A stretch of DNA of 64,000 bases from Capra hircus (GCF_001704415.2 NC_030826.1:54889362-54953361); one strand, 5' to 3'; shown: positions 1-31,594, counted from the first letter of the stretch. Numbers and translations are program-made. The notes: generated from the letters alone by a model not told the origin.

Positions 1-868
1 CAAGAACATTTCTGTGAAGATATATCAGAACAGGCTTCTCTTGTGACTCAACTGGATTTCAAATAATCTCTCTAGAAATCTGAATAATGGTACAACCTGT
101 ACTTCAAGCCTTTTCATTCCTCAAGGTAAAATATCTACTTCTAGGGGAAAAATCCATGGTATGAAAAACATTCTTCTTTTTAATGACTGGGAAGTTTGAA
201 AATACTGTACGGGAAGGGTGGTGACCCAATGACTGCTTCTGACTGCTTCTTTCATCTTTTCTGAAGGAACTGCTCAGGTTTCTTCAGTGGGATTGAAGAT
301 CAGAGAAGGAACACTGATAACTAAGTTCATCATAGCTTTTGTAGGCTTAGGACTTGTTTCTTGTGGACAAAAAACTTTATTATACACGTTTACCGTTCCA
401 CAATTGGAACAGGTTACTGGTATATCACAAAAGTGTGTAAGGATATAACTCAGGAACAACCCAAAAGAAGAGATGTATAGAACACAGGAGGTGAGGTGGG
501 GTATGGTGCTTCTGTGCCCTTTCCTGTTACCTGCCCAGCCCAGCCCTGTGTTCACCAACCCAGAAATCATTCATGTGTTTAAAGTTACAATTCTTTGTTA
601 GTCTTATATTACACAATGAATCGCCAATGTTAAAACTCAAGTTATGTCACATGATTTGATCTATGGCCTCAAAAGATTCTATCACATGGGGATTACTTCC
701 AATTTAAGTGTGATCTCAACTAAATGAATTTTACAGTGGCAAAATAAAATGACTATTTCATCACACCTTTAAAAGTTCCGCAATCACCACAGTAGAAGTA
801 AATTCAGGGAAGAATCATCAATGGATGTGAAAAGTTACTGGGTAAAAGTCTGAAGAACAGATTATTTA
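1..868. other. Intergenic flank with no recognised feature
   Basis: No exon, RNA gene or repeat family could be recognised here. The sequence is AT-rich, with a short direct repeat of a 10-base unit near 231-250. A minus-strand open frame of 98 codons (274-570) is not supported by any recognised protein family. By synteny this may be intron sequence of TEN1 on the minus strand, but nothing in the bases proves it. Confidence 0.4.
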
Positions 869-1070
869 GGGACTTCCCTGGTGGTCCAGTGGCTAAGACT
901 CCACACTCCCAGCGCTGGGGGTGCCAGTTCGATTCCTGGTCAGGGAACTAGGTCCCACATACTGCAACTAAGAGTTTGCATGCCTCAACTAAACAGCCTG
1001 CAAACCGCAACAAAGACTGAAGATCCCACACACTGCAACTATGATCTGGTTCGGCCAAATAAATAAAAAT
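869..1070 (+). repeat. CHR-type tRNA-derived SINE
   Basis: It begins with the typical head GGGACTTCCCTGGTGGTCCA, followed by the pol III B-box-like GTTCGATTCC and an A-rich tail. This is the ruminant tRNA-Glu-derived CHR family. The short open frames in it are by-products of the repeat. Confidence 0.8.
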
Positions 1071-1377
1071 TTTTTAAAAGATAAAGAACAGGATATTTAT
1101 ATGCTCTCAACAAGTATCTCCCACAGACTACTTATTAATTACAAAGGGGAAAGCGGTCTAGCTCATAGTGAAGAAAATGAACAAATACAACCTTCCTGTG
1201 CCTGCTGGATGTGGCGCTCAGAGAAGGACACATTGCTTCTGTGATATTCCTGTAGAAAATGCATAGTCTGAATCTAATCATGAAGAAATATCAGACAAAT
1301 CTGAATTGAGAGACATTCCGCAAAGCAAGTGTCAAAATCACAGAAGACAAATTGCTCTAGTTAAAAGAGGCTCAAGT

Positions 1378-1512
1378 GATGTTAGATCACATCACCGACT
1401 TGGCGGACATGAATTTGAGCAAACTCCAGAAGATAGTGAAGGACAGGGGAGTTTGGCCTGCTGCAGTCCACAGGGTCACAAATAGTCGGACACAACTTGA
1501 ACACAACGACAA
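1378..1512 (+). repeat. BovB LINE 3'-end fragment
   Basis: This is a diverged copy of the BovB 3' coding end. The conceptual peptide resembles the ITD..DMNLSKLQ..V.DR..W.AAVH.V..SRT tail seen in the better copies at 5655-6155 and 57135-57559. It directly precedes the LTR-like stretch. Confidence 0.6.
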
Positions 1513-1514
1513 AA

Positions 1515-1973
1515 GTGACAGGACAACTGTTACAGATGGAATTCCTGCCTCCCCTCCCAAAAAAGGTGAAGTTGAAGTCATAACCCCCAGGACCTCAGAA
1601 TGTGACCTTCCATAGAGATTCTTCAGAAGTAACCACGTTAAAATGAGGTCATTCCTGAGGGCCTCATCCGGTAAGACTAGTATCTTTCGAAAAAGGGAAA
1701 AGTCTGAACAGGGATGGACATGCACAAAGGGAGGAAGTCGTGAAGATGAAGGCAGAGATACTACACAAGCCAAGGAATACCAACGGCCAGCAAGCTATCA
1801 GAAGCTGAGAGGCATGGAGCAGGTTCTCATTCACAGCCTCAGAAGGAACCACCCTGCTGACACACCCTGACTATACACTTCTGGCTTCCAGAATTCTGGC
1901 ACAACAAATCCCTGTTGATTAAGCCACTTGGTCTGTGGCGCTTTGTTATGGTAGTTCTAGCAAACTAATACAG
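1515..1973 (+). repeat. MLT1/MST-type LTR (ERVL-MaLR)
   Basis: Several blocks match the well-known MaLR LTR layout: GTTGAAGTCATAACCCCCAG, then ACCTCAGAATGTGACC, GTTAAAATGAGGTCATT, CCACCCTGCTGACAC and the terminal block TTTGTTATGGTAG..CTAGCAAACTAATACAG. It is an old, diverged solo LTR with no coding potential. The exact subfamily is not resolved. Confidence 0.7.
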
Positions 1974-2084
1974 CTAAATATAATTCATGATCCATGGACC
2001 TTGGTTGGGAGGAAGAAATTGTGATAAAGGACTTCATTGACCAATTATAAGTCCACAGAAAGGTTTGGAATAGTATTGTATCGA

Positions 2085-3165
2085 CATTCAGTTCAGTTCA
2101 GTCACTCAGCTGTGTCCAACTCTTTGCGACCCCATGAATCGCAGCACGCCAGGCCTCCCTGTCCATCACCATCTCCCGGAGTTCACTCAGACTTACGTCC
2201 ATCGAGTCCGTGATGCCATCCAGCCATCTCATCCTCGGTCATCCCTTTCTCCTCCTGCCCACAATCTCTCCCAGCATCAGAGTCTTTTCCAATGAGTCAA
2301 CTCTTCGCATGAGGTGGCCAAAGTACTGGAGCTTCAGCTTTAGTATCATTCCCTCCAAAGAAATCCCAGGGTTGATCTCCTTCAGAATGGACTGGTTGGA
2401 TCTCCTTGCAGTCCAAGGGACCCTCAAGTCTTCTCCAACACCACAATTCAAACGCATCAATTCTTCGGCGCTCAGCCTTCTTCACAGTCCAAATTTCACA
2501 TCCATACATGACCACGGGAAAAACCATAGCCTTGACTAGACGGACCTTAGTTGGCAAAGTAATGTCTCTGCTTTTGAATATGCTATCTAGGTTGGTCATA
2601 ACTTTTCTTCCAAGGAGCAAGCGTCTTTTAATTTCATGGCTGCAGTCACCATCTGCAGTGATTTTGGAGCCCCCCAAAAATAAAGTCTGACACTGTTTCT
2701 ACTGTTTCTCCATCTATTTCCCATGAAGTGATGGGACCAGATGCCATGATCTTCATTTTCTGAATGTTGAGCTTTAAGCCAACTTTTTCACTCTCCTCTT
2801 TCACTTTCATCAAGAGGCTTTTTAGCTCCTCTTCACTTTCTGCCATAAGGGTGGTGTCATCTGCATATCTGAGGTTATTGATATTTCTCCCGGCAATCTT
2901 GATTCCAACTTGTGTTTCTTCCAGTCCAGCGTTTCTCATGATGTACTCTGCATAGAAGTTAAATAAGCAGGGTGACACTATACAGCCTTGACGTACTCCT
3001 TTTCCTATTTCGAACCAGTCTGTTGTTCCATGTCCAGTTCTAACTGTTGCTTCCTGACCTGCATACAGATTTCTCAAGAGGCAGGTTAGGTGGTCTGGTA
3101 TTCCCATCTCTTTCAGACGTGTCCTTAATTTGAGAACTGCCGTTCTCCTGTTCACTTCGTCCATT
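2085..3165 (-). mobile_element. BovB LINE fragment with reverse-transcriptase coding remnant
   Basis: This is the 3' half of a BovB (RTE-clade non-LTR) element on the minus strand. Between about 2646 and 3164 an open frame of 172 codons encodes part of the reverse-transcriptase domain. Visible features are the G-VRQGC-SP-LFN palm segment and the catalytic LRYADDT motif. The downstream C-terminal region (RRIDAFELWCWRRL, YFGHLMRRVDSLEKTLMLG) continues in shifted frames, so frameshifts have broken the ORF. The endonuclease half is absent. It is a 5'-truncated, inactive copy. Confidence 0.9.
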
Positions 3166-3324
3166 TACGTCCTCTCCCTTCACAGGGAGAGGAAACAGAA
3201 AAAAAGGACAATGTTTCAACCAGAACCAAATCCTATGGCTTTAATACCACCTACCAGCCACCCTCTCTATCTCTTAGAGCCCCATTGTCTTCCATATGCT
3301 CAAGCCCAGGAGTCATTCTTTTTT

Positions 3325-3485
3325 ATATCTATTTATGTATTTATTTATTTGGCTGGTCTGGGTCTTAGTTGCCACATGGGATCTTTGCCATGGCCTGTGG
3401 ATCTAGTTCCCTGACCAGAGACCTGACCCAGGCTCCCTGCATGGGGAGCTTGGACTCTTAGTCACTGGACCACCTGGGAAGTCCC
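3325..3485 (-). repeat. CHR-type SINE
   Basis: The reverse complement carries the GGGACTTCCCAGG head at 3485 and the tRNA-like body with the TCCCTGACC..G block. The oligo-T/ATTT stretch at 3325-3352 is the A-rich tail read from the other strand. Confidence 0.7.
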
Positions 3486-3486
3486 T

Positions 3487-4058
3487 TGTTGTTCAGTGGC
3501 TAAGCTGTGTCTGAATCTTTGCGATCTCATGGACTGTAGCACGTCAGGTGCCTCTGTCTTCCACGATCTCCCAAAGTTTGCTCAAATTCAAGTCCATTGA
3601 GTAGGCTATCTAACCATCTTATCCTCTGCTGCCTCCTTCTCCTTTGCCCTCAATCTTTTCCAGCATAGGAGTTTTCCCAATAAGTTGGCTCTTTGCATCA
3701 GGTGGCCAAAGTATTAGAGCTTCAGGTTCAGCAAAAGTCCTTCCAATGAATATTCAGGGTTGATTTCCTTTAGGACTGACTGATTTGATCCCCTTGCAGT
3801 CCAAGGGACTCTCAAGAGTCTTTGCCAGCACAGTTTGAAAGCATCCGATCTTTGGTGCTCATCCTTCTTCATGGTCCAACTCTCACATCTGTACATGACT
3901 GGAAAAACCATAGCTTTAGCTATACGGACCTTGTTGGCAAAGCGAGGTCTTTGCTTTTTATTATGCTCTCTAGGTTTCTCATAGCATTTTTTCCAAGGAG
4001 CAAGCATCTTTTCATTTGAAGGCTGCAGTCACCGCCCTCAGTGATTTTGGAAGTCCCT
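3487..4058 (-). mobile_element. BovB LINE 3' fragment, diverged
   Basis: It carries the same 3' region as the copy at 2085-3165. It encodes fragments of VRIAKAMVFPV.Y.CESWT, R.DAFKLCWQRLLRVPWTARGSNQSVLKEINPEYSLEGL, with frameshifts. No reverse-transcriptase motif remains. It sits head to tail with the previous BovB, separated only by a CHR SINE, so both may derive from one older insertion. Confidence 0.85.
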
Positions 4059-5085
4059 TAACCACTTCTTATTGCAACTGTTAAAATTACAAGTCTCCAT
4101 TGGCCCATAATGCCACGTGGGGTCTGTGCCTGTTTTGTCATCACCCCTCCTCTAGCTCACCTTCACCTCAGAGCTACACATTTGCTTTGTCGCCGACTTG
4201 AACAGGTTTCCCAGACTTTCACGAGGCTGGGTCTCTCCCCTCCTCAGCTCTCAGGCTGTCTATCTCCTCGGCAAGACTAGCCCTGTCGACCTCATCTAAA
4301 ATGGCATTCTCACCACCCCCAGTCACTCCATCCTCAGTGTAGTCCACTAAATAAAAGAATTTCAAATAATACGATCTGTTTACTTGGTTAATGTTGATGT
4401 CTCCCACTAGCTTACCAGTTCTTTGTGGGCCACGACTCAGCATACTCCCTGGTATAGCCCCTGTGCCTGAAAATTATTAAATATTTTCCAGCCCCTGTCT
4501 GGAAAATTATTAAATATTTATCAGATGGATGGATATATTCATGAAGAAAAGAGTGAAAACCAAAACCATTTACTCCCCCCTACAATCAGACCATTCACCG
4601 AGAACCCAAACTACATCTTACTGCCCACATTAACTTAACTTTGTGGTGCTGGGTCTTCATTATCATCTTTTACTATTCCCGACTGTCCAGTCCAGAAAGT
4701 GGGTTTGAATATCAATAACTAGCTTGTTCACTGAGATTTTTTGAGTTCCCCTGCCTTGCCCTTTCCACTAATTTTGACTGTTGCGCAGTGGTTTGTATCA
4801 AGTTTTAATCAAAACCCTGAACTAAGAGACTCATCTTAAACCAAACTTTCAGTTCTCAATAAACTGTGGCCTTACTGTCTCTTTGAGGCACTGCCCAGGC
4901 TTTGCCAAGCAGCAGTCACACTTACTGAGTAAGCAATCAACTCAGATTTGTTTAGTCAACAGATTATGTTGGTGATATTAGAGAGCCAGCTTTGTTTTTA
5001 AGAATTTTATTTTTATTTTTATTGGAATATATTGGCTTTATAATGAAATGTTAGTTTCTGTTGCACAAGAGAGCCAGCTCTAATG
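4059..5085. other. Intergenic, old repeat remnants only
   Basis: No gene was recognised. About 4190-4440 resembles, on the minus strand, a common old mammalian interspersed repeat of the GATGGTCAGGGAAGGCCT...GAGGAGGTGACATTT type. This explains the 74-codon open frame there. An imperfect local repeat of AAAATTATTAAATATTT occurs near 4469 and 4502. The rest is AT-rich unique-looking sequence. Confidence 0.4.
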
Positions 5086-5442
5086 TTTTTTTTTAATTGG
5101 AGGCTGATTACTTAAAAATACTGTGGTGGTTTTTGCCATACATTGACATGAATCAGCCATGGGTGTACATGTGTTCCCCATCCTGAACCCCGCTTCCACC
5201 TCCCTTCCCATCCCATCCCTCAGGGTCATCCCAGTGCACCAGCCCTGAACACCCTGTTTCATGCATCGAACCTGGACTGGCGATCTAGTTCACATATGAT
5301 AATAGATATGTTTCAATGCTATTCTCTCAAACCATCCTACCCTCGCCTTCTCCCACAGAGTCCAAAAGTCTGTTCTTTACATCTGTGTCTCTTTTGCTGC
5401 CTCGCATACAGGGTCATCGTTACTATCTTTCTAAATTCCATG
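5086..5442 (-). repeat. Ruminant L1 3'-UTR fragment
   Basis: It begins with oligo-T (the poly(A) tail on the other strand), then the blocks TTGACATGAATCAGCCATGG, TTCCCCATCCTGAACCCC, CATCGAACCTGGACTGGCGA and GAGTCCAAAAGTCTGTTCTT. These are characteristic of the ruminant L1 (L1_BT-like) 3' end. It is 5' truncated and non-coding. Confidence 0.75.
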
Positions 5443-5654
5443 AAAGTGAAAGTGAAGTCACTCAGTCGTGTCCAACTCTTTGCGACCTGTGGACTGTAGC
5501 CCACCAAGCCCCTCCACCCAGGGGATTCTCCAGGCAAGAATACGGAGTGGGTTGCCATTTCCTTCTCCAGGGGATCTTCCCGACCCAGGGATCGAACCCA
5601 GGTCTCCCACATTGCAGGCAGACGCTTTAACCTCTGCACCACCAGGGAAGCCCA
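5443..5654 (-). repeat. Bov-tA SINE
   Basis: On the minus strand it shows the tRNA-like head GGGCTTCCCTGGTGG at 5654. After this comes the GGTTCGATCCCTGGGTCGGG box and the BovB-derived tail ending in AGTCGTGTCC..ACTTTCACTTTCA. The element is essentially full length. Confidence 0.85.
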
Positions 5655-6155
5655 TGACCAACCTAGAGAGCATATTAAATAGCAGAGATCACTTTATCAA
5701 CAAAGGTCCGTCTAGTCAAGGCTATGGTTTTTCCAGCGGTCATGTATGGATGTGAGAGTTGGACTGTAAGGAAAGTTGAGAGCAGAAGGATTGATGCTTT
5801 TGAACTGTGGTGTTGGAGAAGACTCTTGAGAGTCCCTTGGACTGCAAGATCAAACCAGTCAATCCTAAAGGAAACCAACTCTGAATATTCATTGGAAGGA
5901 CTGATGCTGAAGGTGAAGCTTCAATACTTTGGCCACCTGATGCGAAGAGTCAACTCCCCGGAAAGGACCCTGATGCTGATTGGAAAGATTGAAGGCGGGA
6001 GAAGGGGAGGGCAGAGAATGAGATGGTTGGATGGAATCACCGACTGGATAGACATGAGTCCGAGCAAGCTCTGGGAGTTGGTGATGGACAGGGAAGGCTG
6101 GCGTGCTGCGGTCCATGGGGTCGCAAGGAGTCGGACACGACTGAGCTACTGAACT
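5655..6155 (+). mobile_element. BovB LINE 3' fragment
   Basis: An open frame of 142 codons at 5724-6152 encodes the C-terminal part of the BovB protein. It starts near MVFPAVMYGCESWTVRK and includes RRIDAFELWCWRRLLRVPWTAR and QRMRWLDGITDWIDMS, ending in VARSRTRLSY. No reverse-transcriptase catalytic motif is present, so it is a short 5'-truncated copy. It lies directly upstream of the ACOX1 CpG island. Confidence 0.88.
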
Positions 6156-6988
6156 GAAGCCCACACCCACACCCATAATAAACGCGGGGTCGGGGGAGCG
6201 CTAGCTATCTCACACTCGGCTTCCCCGCAGCCTTCGCCTCTAGCAGCAGAGATGCTATTATCTTAACAAGTGATGGCTGGAGCCTCTCCTCAGCGCGACC
6301 TTTTGTCCCTGTCCTTTTGCCTCCACTCTTGGAGGGTTTTGGGAAAACTCTACGACATCCCCGAGCCAACTCAAGGAGGCCCGGCTCACCGGCTGCAGCC
6401 CTGGTAGACCCCCTCCCCCTCTCACGCCCCGGGAGAACTCGGCGCGCGTACCCGGAAGCGGCGGCCCGGGCGGGTCCAGGGGCGCAGGCGCAGTCCTCCT
6501 CAGCCGCCTGGTCCCGCCCCTTCCCAACCCCCCGGCAAAGCTGTGTGCGCGCGCGGGCGCGGCGGGCGGCCTCTTTCCGCCGCGTGGGACCGCCTGACTA
6601 GGGAGGGGCGGGTTGCTGAGAGCGTCTCGGTTCCCCCCCGCACCACCACCACCACCTGGGCACCTCCTTGACCTTCTTCCGGGGTCCGCTTGTCAGGGGG
6701 CTGCTCTGAGGCGCCACTGGCCGAGGACAGGGGACTCGCCCGCCCCGGTGGCGCCCACAGCGGCACAGCCGCCGCCTCTCGCCCTGTCCGCGGTCGGTCA
6801 CGCGTCTCGGGGCCGCGGTGAAGGAGAAGGGGCGGGCCGAGGCGGCCGGGGGGCGGGGACTCGCCTTGTACCGGGGTGGCTCTTAGTGCCGGCCCCGCGC
6901 AAGAGCTGCGGACTCCTGCTGTCGCCGCTGCCACCTACGCTGCCTCAGCCGTCGCCTCGGCCCCGCGCTGCCTCAGCCGGCCGTCACC

Positions 6989-26778
<19,790 letters not shown>

Positions 26779-29700
26779 CATGGCTTGATGATAAGTGCAG
26801 TCTGCCCCTGAAAGTAGCTGTTCTCCGTACACCTGTCACACAAACTGCGTGGAATCTTGATCAAATTCAGAAAAGCTGTAGAGCAAGTAGTAAATTGACC
26901 CTTTCCTCTTTTTATAAATGAAAAAAGAAAACAGATTTTGCAAATTAAAGGAAAAAACCAGATGTGTTTTACAAGTGCAATTAACACTGAAAGAGACTGT
27001 TAAGCGTTCAGAAAAAGCTCTAAGAGATGCAGTGCGACTTCCATCTGCATTGCTCCTGATCCCAGGAGGCCAGGACTTTTGATAATTAGTAAAATTTAAC
27101 TACTGAGTAGTTAATTATTTTCACACCTTAATTGCTAATCACTGGATATACAAGTGTTTTTAAGCAGAAGTGTTTTTTTAAGCAGGGTAGAACCCTTCCA
27201 AGCTTTCTTGCTTGTGTCCTAACACAGCTGCTAGGGTCCCGGCTAGAAAGCAGGAGTGAAGAAGAGAGACTAGGGGGAAGGAAACTAATCAGGAAACCTG
27301 TGAGTTTGTGCCTGACACACTGATCCCTTTCCTGCCTGCTTGCCCTCCTTTATTGGTGTATTGCTCCTATCTTAAGTGTTCACAGTAGCATCTTTCCAGC
27401 CCAAAGATTTCTTGAGCACAGGCTCCTGCAGGGTCTCTGCCCTGTGCAGTTTGGAACTAAGCTTCCATTGGAGGGCTCCCTAAATTGTCCCTCTAGTAGC
27501 ACTGTAGCTCCATTTGCCTCAGCTTCTCGGGAAGAGGGAGGCAGCCAAGTCGTCTCTACATACAACTTTTGGCAACTAATGAGATCTCCAGATCAGTGGT
27601 TTTGATCTCCCTCTCCTGAGAAAGATGCTAAAGAAAGGAGAGAATTAGTCACAGTTCCTTCTTAGAAGAATAAGGGCGTGGAGAGCTATCAGTTATGGCT
27701 ACTGTAACTTTGGTGACCATGGTAACTACATTTTCTAGAACAATCCAGATTTCCTATATTCTGGCACTCTGGCAGAAGCCATTAAAATGCTTGGAGGTTA
27801 CTGTGTCTGGCCTTAGAAAAATAAAAGCATCAGTCATTGCCTCTTATGCCCAGGAAAGTCCTTTGACAAACCATGTGTTCTGATTTATTAATCAGAAAAT
27901 ATAATCATTGAAACAGTGACTAAAGGATAAATGGAAGCTCCATAGAATGTTTCTTATGGTATATCTGGTTTTATTTTCAGTATGTTTCTAGGAGCTTTAT
28001 CTGACTTGCTAAATTGTCCTTTCAGCTGAAGTCTAATTTATACAATCATTCTATATTTAAAAGTTAAACATGTATCTCATGATGAATTTTTTCTTCAAAT
28101 CAATGTAAAACAAATCACTTAATTTTCTTGTTGTTGTTAACTGTGTTTGTAACCTCTGTCTCATGAAGCCAGTTGTTCTAGAGTCAGTCTTGAGAATGTA
28201 GTATGTTATTCAGGGAAATGTAATTCCCTTCTTGGGACCTTATCTATCACTGGGATGGATAAAATCTATCCCAGTGAAACTAGTAATAGGAGACTTTAAG
28301 GTCCAGCAGAAGAAATACTGCCTGTTGACACAAGCCTTAATCTTTCCACCAGGAGAACTAATTGATAATTGTGTTAACATTGAAGTAAAAAAGCACTCTG
28401 TAAATCTCGTCTGGGTATCTCTTAGGACTAGATCAGATTCTGGGAAATATAGTAAATTCAGATTGCTTAATATTAACCTGTTAAATATAGAATTGTTTCC
28501 AGTTAGTGGTTAAAAATCTTATTCACAGAGGGCTAACCCATGGCCAGGACATGAGGGTTTTTGAAATGATACCCACACAATCTAGCTGCATAGGTCTAGG
28601 ATCTAAGCAGTTTGAAACGTGGTGGGCTCTGCCAGAGCCACCTTCAGTCCAGCATCTTGAGTTTTATTTAAAAGCTAGATCTCATATTGACAGTATTTTT
28701 ATTAACATTGAAATGTTTTTAACTTATTCACTGTAATTAAAGAATAAAGGTACCATAAGACCTCAAGAATTTGTCACTATCAAGATGGAAAGAATGTGCC
28801 ACGTAAAATTAAACATAAATTTAAATTATGAAGAATTTTAAGATGTAGATTTAGGTAACACTAAACAAAAGAAGAAGGAAGGAAGGAGTGAGACCTGCCT
28901 GAGCAGATAGCCCTAAACCTGCCATGATGCTGTCTTTGTAGAGTATCTGAGTGCTCTGTCCACACAGGAATACGGGTTTGTTGGTTTCTCATAAGGAAGC
29001 AGCAGACCCAGCTTGCTGACCCTTAGAAGCCAGACTTTGCCACAGATAAGGTTGGTTCTGTTGGGTTCTTTTGTGAGCCATTTTCATAAAGAGTACAGAT
29101 AAATTTCAACCTAATCTCCAAAATGATGATAAACCTGAGCAGAATTATTGTTTCTATTAGATGATACTGACCTAACCCTTTGAAAGATTCATGAGGTTTT
29201 TGCTGTTTGTAATGGATGAAGTTTGCTACATCCTGAAGTATTTGGATTTCTACTTCGTATCTACTCAGTAGACACTGTGGTATACTTCAGTGTTTGGACA
29301 TAAATGACCTCAAAGCACAGTTGGTCCCAAAGCCTTTGCAGGCCTTCCTGTTCTTGTCTTCAGAACATCATACCACTAAGTAGCAGCTTATTGTCAGAAC
29401 ATTCACTTAATTGCAACATTAACCATGTTCACATACTTTCTGAGAACTCACTGGTTGTAATTTCAGATAACATACACCTGGAGGCATTTAATCATTTGTA
29501 ACATTAACTTGTTATTAGAACTCAATTCTTGGATTTTCTTCAGTGCAAGGCTCTGGTTGCGGAAATATATTGATTCATGATCCTTGAGTTCTCTAGGGAA
29601 CAAAAATTCCTCTAATGACTTGCCCAGAGTCCTACCCCTTTCTGAGTTCTTTCTGTCCATCTCAGTAAAAAGAAAACTAGATGCAGATGGCCTGTAACAA

Positions 29701-30615
29701 CCACTAACCATTTTGTGTACTGTGCAAGGTATGCCTGGGGTTATAGATTGTCCTCAAGCAGTAGCTGCTGCACCAGCTGGAGAGGAGCCTTGCCAGGAAA
29801 CTGATGATTCTACTTGAGGCCAAGAGTCTTCTGTTGAGTCTCCTGACTCATAAAGGTTTTCATGGAGAAATGCAGAGATCAGTTAATTGAATAGTTATTA
29901 TTCCATTCCTGGAGGATTAGACCAAGTCACCATAAATGAATAAAATGTCTTTTCATTTTAAAACACTGGTGGAGTTTTGCTTATAGCTCTCCAAACTCAA
30001 ATTTTCATTATTATTCCTGTGGTCCATGATAGTAAATATAGAAACATAAGGAAATTTTAGAGTTATCAGATGTTAGCTTTTGTAGACTGCAAATTCCTAG
30101 GTTTCAGAGAATTTTTTATTTTTATTTTGTATTACATATAAGTGAGCCACTGATTATCTCGAGGAAAATCATGGAACATTGGGAGGGATATTAAGAATTC
30201 GGAAGCAAAACAGTTTAACCACGTTACTGTCAACTGTTTCACAGATTAGGTAACAACGTGATTGTCCATCTTCTGCATAATATTCCAACTGATGACTGTT
30301 TGTAAAAATTTCCAGTTGCTATGAATTCAAGGAAATTACTTTGGCGCATATAATTTGCTACCTTCTTACCCCTTTAACTGTCGTGGTTTGAGTTTGGTTC
30401 CTACCTGATGAAGTGTATTTAGCATGTATTGTTCCGCATGCCTGGCAGGACATGTCAGTGAAGGTGGGAGTACTGGAGGAGGTGCACAGGTCCAAAGACT
30501 GAGTCACGGTTAGACAGTGGTGACCCACCAACCTTCGAATAAGCTAAACCACTAACCCCATCTTCCTTTGTAAAATTGAAAAACCCTTAATAAACTCTGT
30601 AATCAACACAAAAAG
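26779..30615 (+). other. Probable ACOX1 3' UTR
   Basis: This is the 3.8-kb stretch after the ACOX1 stop. It contains no ruminant SINE or LINE that I can recognise, unlike all other non-coding DNA here. Candidate poly(A) signals AATAAA occur at 27820, 28743, 29939 and 30589. The last is followed by a GT-rich stretch, and the first recognised repeat after it begins at about 30.8 kb. ACOX1 has a multi-kilobase 3' UTR in human. The end point is inferred from the signals, not observed. Confidence 0.65.
30589..30594 (+). terminator. Candidate distal poly(A) signal of ACOX1
   Basis: AATAAA hexamer followed within 45 bases by a GT/T-rich segment (GGTGATGGTGTTGGGTTTC). It is the last such signal before the repeat block in front of FBF1. 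Upstream AATAAA copies at 27820, 28743 and 29939 could give shorter transcripts. Confidence 0.55.
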
Positions 30616-30804
30616 TGTTACTGTCTTATTAGGTGATGGTGTTGGGTTTCATCCTGGCTTAACAGCTTTGGCTTTCATAATTGAAGGTCACAGCCACTTT
30701 CCTAGTCTTTATGGTTTCACGGCCCATCAGTTTTCCACTCTTCACATGTTTCTCACGCCCTCCCCCTTTCCACCAGTGAGCCCTCAAAAGAATGCTGAAA
30801 GAAC

Positions 30805-30926
30805 ACTTTTTTTTTTGGCTGTACCTGTGGAGCATGTTGGATCTTACTTCCTAGAGCAGGGATCAAACCTGTGCTCCCTGCTGTGGAAGTGCAGAGTTTA
30901 ATACTGGGCCACCAGGAAGTTCCTGG
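30805..30926 (-). repeat. CHR-type SINE
   Basis: It is reverse oriented. TTTTTTTTTTGGCTGTACC (tail) and GGATCAAACCTGTGCTCCCT precede CCACCAGGAAGTTCC (head on the minus strand). Confidence 0.7.
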
Positions 30927-30953
30927 AAGAACTTTCAATGTTTGGAGCCTAGG

Positions 30954-31432
30954 TGGGCTTTCCTTGTGGCTCAGCTGATCAAGAATCCGCCCGCAATGCG
31001 GGAGCTGCTGCTGCTGCTAAGTCGCTTCAGTCGTGTCCGACTCTGTGCGACCCAGAGACGGTAGCCCACCAGGTTCCCCTGTCCCTGGGATTCTCCAGGC
31101 AAGAACACTGGAGTGGCTTGCCATTTCCTTCTCCAATGCATGAAAATGAAAAGTGAAAGTGAAGTCGCTCAGTCGTGTCCGACTCTTAGCGACCCCATGG
31201 ACTGCAGCCTACCAGGCTCCTCCATCCATGGGATTTTCCAGGCAAGAGTGCTGGAGTGGGGTGCCACTGCCATCTCCGGCAATGCGGGAGACCTAGGTTC
31301 AATACCTGGTTTGGGAAGATCGCCGGGAGAAGGGAAAGGCTACCCACTCAAATATTCCGGCCTGGAGAATTCACAGTCCATGGGGTCGCAAAGAGTCGGA
31401 CACAACTGAGCGACTTTCACTTCACTTCACTT
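30954..31432 (+). repeat. Bov-tA SINE split by an inverted Bov-A2 SINE
   Basis: The outer plus-strand Bov-tA head (30954-31004) continues at 31279-31432, ending GAGCGACTTTCACTTCACTT. Between them sits a minus-strand Bov-A2-like dimer (31005-31278). The 12-base sequence GCAATGCGGGAG is present on both sides (30993-31004 and 31279-31290), which is the target-site duplication of the inner insertion. Confidence 0.9.
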
Positions 31433-31594
31433 TGGAGCCCAGGTAGTGGTAGTTCTGCAGAAAACCTGGAGGAAGAAGCTCACCGGCCTCGGAACCCACG
31501 TACCGCCCGCTTAGCAAAGGGGCGTTTAGGCAGCTCCTAGCAACGCGCCCAGCGGCTAACTGGACGTGGTGCGCCGACTAACGGCCGCGGAGGG

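Noticed and set aside
274..570. 98-codon minus-strand open frame with a Cys-x2-Cys pair
   Set aside because: No family resemblance, no convincing splice context and ordinary AT-rich surroundings. It does not resemble TEN1, the expected minus-strand gene.
4219..4443. 74-codon minus-strand open frame with an acidic end
   Set aside because: The nucleotide sequence follows a common old interspersed repeat (GAGGAGATAGACAGCCTGAG-type block), so the frame is a by-product.
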